Below, one piece after another: positions 60,381-64,000 of a stretch of DNA of 64,000 nt. The DNA comes from Macrotrachela quadricornifera. Its lineage: Eukaryota; Rotifera; Eurotatoria; Philodinida; Philodinidae. The translations under genes and the position numbers were made by a program. The notes under the pieces were generated by a model, which was not told the DNA's origin, did no database searches, and saw only the letters and a program-made list of their open reading frames with translations. The stretch lies in contig JAJEKB010020985.1 of the NCBI GenBank assembly GCA_022393335.1, positions 318,069-382,068 on the forward strand. Direction: 5' to 3'. Numbering within the stretch: the stretch's first letter is position 1; each line of letters opens with the position of its first letter.

Positions 60381-61956
60381 TAAATTTAAAAAAGTACATC
60401 TATTTATATCCAAAAAATAAAGATTTATACTAAACTACACTTAAAATAGCAATAATTTCATCAAACAAATAACAATTTTATTATTATTTTTTCATTTTGT
60501 CTTTTTCATACAAATTTTTAACATTCCTTTTGTCAATAAGATAGATATATAACATCTCAGCTGAAATAGTCAAGATAAAAGTACATTGACCACCTGATAT
60601 TTTATATTTTTTAAATACTATATTTTGCTTAATGTATATCTAAATAGTTATATATATATCTAATTGCATTTATTATTTTATAATATTTAAAAATAACTTA
60701 ATATGTTATATTTGTACATGAATAATTATATTTTATAGAAAAAATAAATGCTTGTCATATAACATTTAGATAAATAATAGAAAAGAAAAAAAACCTTCAT
60801 TGAATGATGATTTTTGTTATTTTTTTCTTCATTTAATATTTGCACGTGCTTTTGCCCTTTTTCATATCTGATATTATTATCAAATACTCATGACCCTTTC
60901 TACAAAGTTATTTCGAAAATGAATCTAAACAGGTTAATTTTATTTTAAGAAAGAAAAAAACACAAATCTAATTTCTATTTTTAGCATCTATTGAAAAAAA
61001 ATATATATATATACTTAACAGATGATATAATATATAGAATATTTTATATTATATATCACTCAACAAAAACCAAAAGATTATCATTATCAATTAATCAAAA
61101 TCAAATAAAGAAAAAGAAAAAAGCTAATATATCATTAAAAATAGATTTATTTTCTCGTACAGCTGATCAATTTGATTGTTTTTCTAACATTCTTCAGATT
61201 CCGCTTTATTCTTTCTTGAATAAATATAATTCTCTTTCGTTTTTTTTTTTTATTTGATCGATCATTTATTGATCAAAATTGTCAACTCATATATTGTATG
61301 TGTACTTAAAAGAAATGCAATATACATAATGGCAAAAACATATTTACTTAGATAAAAAGAAAAAGAAAAAGGTACGCATAAAGACTTTTTTTTTTATGAC
61401 AACTATAAAAAAAAAATAAAGAAAAAAAGAGAAATAATAAAATAATTTTTCTTTTTTTCTTTTTCCTTAGAGAAAATAATCTAAAAAAATAAATACAGTA
61501 GTCAAATGATATTATATCTTCGTTTAAGTCTGCACATGTGAGTAGTACAAAATCAACTACGAACGTCATTGTATGTAACAAGGTGCGTCCGTTGTTTCGT
61601 TCTTTTTATTCGTTATAATATTTGCCTTTTTCTTTTTCTCTTTTCTTGGTTATGTTTCTTTTCTTCTGTGTTTTTTTTTTGTGCTACGATAATGTATATG
61701 CATGCAATAACAAGCCATCATCCGTTTGTCGAGCACGCGAAAGAAACAGGAGAAAGACATATACTAGATTACTATCATCACTACTCAAAAGACTCACACA
61801 CATATGCATACATGCCGTTGTCGTCATTCTTTTGTTGTCTATTTATATCATTTGTTTTTTTCAAAGTCATCTATTCATAGCCTATATAAATTAACTGTGT
61901 ATAACTAAAAAATTTTGTTTCTATAAATATAGATTAAATAAAAAGTTAAAGTAAAT
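60381..61956. other. AT-rich upstream region of the Crypton-domain gene
   Basis: Homopolymer and TA-rich DNA. Overlapping frames near 61348-61894 are low-complexity (Leu/Phe/Lys) and not convincing. No clear TATA box. Confidence 0.45.
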
Positions 61957-63042
61957 ATGACTGGATTTTATACAATTGAAACTCCACCATCATCATCATC
62001 AACTAGTAAAGATTCATTAGATGAATCAATATCATTATATCAAACAGAAAAACGAAATAAATTAATATCAACAAATCTTGGACAATTTTCGAATCAAACA
62101 ACTAAAACAGATGAGGTAAGAGATTTTGTTTTTTCTTTTGAATAATATATTAGATAGTTACATTGATTTGTAGACATTATATGAGAGTATCAAATAAGAT
62201 ATGATGACGTACATTACATTTATTTTCCTTTAATAACATAAAAAGATATTATCGAAAGATCAAATAATGAGTCAAATACTTTTTTAAATATTTTTATGAT
62301 TCATTATTGGAAATTTTTTGATAAGAACGAAAGTCTCAGGAAGTAAAATCGTAAATACATTTATAGATATTCAATATTTTTTTTTATATATTTACATTAC
62401 TAATAAATTTATACTAAAAGAGTACAGATAAAAGATAAATAATTTTATTCATCTAATATTTGAACTCATCATAAATATGTTATGAATTTAAAAATAAAGA
62501 ATAATTATTAATAAGATTTTTTTTTCTATTGGATGAATAAAGAATAAATATATATCCTTTGAAGATATATATATATATATAAGATAATAATATTATTCTT
62601 TTTTAATATTTCTATAATTGTTAATACGATAGTAATGAAATGCCGTTAAATTCAAAAAAATATAATATGGAATTATATTTTCATTATAATAAATTCTATA
62701 TGTTAAATAAAAGATTATTAGGATTTATTTATTTATTTATTCATTTATTTATTCTTAATCTTATTACACAATTTAGTATCTATATAAAGACTCTCATTAA
62801 GTTTACCTGTAGAATAAAAATAGAACAAATGAATAATAAATTTCTACTTAATAACATCGTTTTAAAAATCGTATATTTAGTACTAAATTTCTATCAATTA
62901 TTTGAATAACATACATTAATAAAAATGTACTAAGAAAAAAAACAAAATTTCTGATAAATATTCATTATCATTCCTATGATAATAATATCCGGTTATCTAA
63001 ATCATTTCAATCAGTCAAAAACAATGATTGGTTTAAAAATTC

Positions 63043-63073
<31 letters not shown>

Positions 63074-64000
63074 CAAATAAATTCTCTTTGTTTGCTTCAA
63101 TGAATTTAGTTTGTATGCATAGAATAAAAAAACAAATAACAATAAGAACGTGCTCAGTCATTGGAGTAAAAAAAAAAGACGAGAGAAAAAAAAAAGAATT
63201 CTTTCTGAATTTGCCGCAAAGAAAAATTGTAAGGCATAGTAAACTATAATAATAATATATGCTACGAATAATAAAAATTCGTAAGTAAGATAATAAAGAA
63301 TACATTTCTTTAATAAGTAATATGTGATATTCTTTTTACTTTTAATTTTTGAAAACTGTATATATTAGTAATAAATAACTTTTGTGTTTTTAGTGAAATC
63401 TTGAATTTTTAATTATTAAAAAAAAAACTATGTGTACAAAGGTAGGAGAATAGTTGTGTTTTTTTTTCATTCTTTATGTCCTTAATATATGATTAGATCA
63501 ATATAAAATAAGGTTTTCTTTTTTATGACAATAAAACTATGTTAAATAATTTAGTTTATCTTTAATGATATTTTATTAAATTCTGAAAAGCAATAAATTA
63601 ATAAAATAATATTATTCTATTCTAATTTTTTTTTTGTTTTAGTTTGATTCAACCTTTCATTATGAAATGCATACTCCATTACGTCGTAGTCTTGGTAATA
63701 CAAAATTAAAAACTCGTCAAGATGTTCGTCGTTTTCGTAGATTTTTAAAACGTAATTATAATTTAATATCAACATCACTTATTGATATTGATCCAGATAT
63801 GATGAGACAATATTTAATAGATTATTTAACATTAATTCGAACACGTAAAGGTTTAAGATATGATCCTGAAACCCTTCGTTCATATTATTTAAGTATTCAA
63901 AGATATTTAAAAGATTCAAATTATCCATATTGTTTACGTAATTCACCACAATTTTCTCAATGTAGAGATTTAATAATACAAATGCGAAAAGAAAAAAATC
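61957..64000 (+). CDS. Crypton-type recombinase-domain protein, 5' part
   Basis: Exon 1 is 61957-62115 (53 codons, Ser/Thr-rich, starting MTGFYTIETPPSSSS). A 1527-bp GT-AG intron follows, then exon 2 from 63643 to the window end, in frame. Exon 2 encodes basic helices (RQDVRRFRRFLKRNY), then MRQYLIDYLTLIRTRKGLRY, PETLRSYYLSIQRYLKD, NYPYCLRNSPQF and CRDLIIQMRKEK. This follows the pattern of the Crypton-derived tyrosine-recombinase-like domain found in ZMYM2/3/4, QRICH1 and KIAA1958: a helical N-terminal domain with 'L..Y...(D/P)xTL.S....I.RYL' and 'F...R..L...RK'. It may be a domesticated host gene or a mobile Crypton; the catalytic region would lie beyond the window. The intron is far longer than others here. 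Confidence 0.72.

Noticed and set aside
61348..61894. Overlapping frames rich in Leu, Phe and Lys upstream of the Crypton-domain gene
   Set aside because: Low complexity; the two plus-strand frames overlap each other in different registers, with no conserved motif.
1..64000. CRISPR array, operon or prokaryotic ribosome-binding sites
   Set aside because: No regularly spaced identical repeats with unique spacers were seen, and the genes are eukaryotic with introns.

Overview
This window looks like genomic DNA of a small, AT-rich metazoan. The best fit is a bdelloid rotifer; this is an inference from style, with no marker gene to prove it. The signs are typical animal genes (TM9SF3, inositol-trisphosphate 3-kinase, a class A GPCR, a ciliary-type coiled-coil protein) with GT-AG introns mostly of 46-73 bp, intronless genes of bacterial or fungal type between them, and many small DNA transposons. 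A run of ten N at 11556-11565 shows it is a draft assembly.

Layout. 1-5500: no intact gene; degenerate repeats and a 926-bp foldback transposon with a 9-bp target duplication. 5920-6588: a secreted 8-cysteine orphan. 6.6-9.1 kb: no gene seen. 9.1-17.4 kb: a gene graveyard with broken pieces of an ER Hsp70 (BiP), AP-1 gamma adaptin and an SLC35-type transporter, two orphan exons, two related GC-rich MITEs, a palindromic MITE and a piggyBac relic. 18118-18975: an intact, intronless sugar-phosphate isomerase/epimerase of bacterial type. 19.2-22.6 kb: two more TTAA-flanked elements and a large imperfect palindrome. 25481-27353 (minus): a complete eight-exon IP3 3-kinase. 28720-29232 (minus): a 170-aa orphan. 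29.6-35.9 kb: a long AT-rich stretch with no convincing gene. 35937-37639: a two-exon GPCR. 39786-43164 (minus): a complete 13-exon TM9SF3, divergent from a nine-exon coiled-coil gene at 43889-47230. 47509-47972: a hAT MITE built of nested palindromes. 48025-48836 (minus) and 49244-49573: two small unrecognised genes. 50.7-58.8 kb: a pair of about 606-bp inverted repeats around a secreted M35 metalloprotease gene that carries one in-frame stop just after its zinc site. 61957-64000: the first two exons of a gene with a Crypton-type recombinase domain, cut by the window end.

The genes do not form an operon or pathway. The intact animal genes are housekeeping, secretory, signalling or ciliary. 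The two non-metazoan-type genes lie in transposon- and relic-rich stretches, a pattern known from bdelloid genomes. All homology calls were made by eye from remembered family motifs; no search was run.
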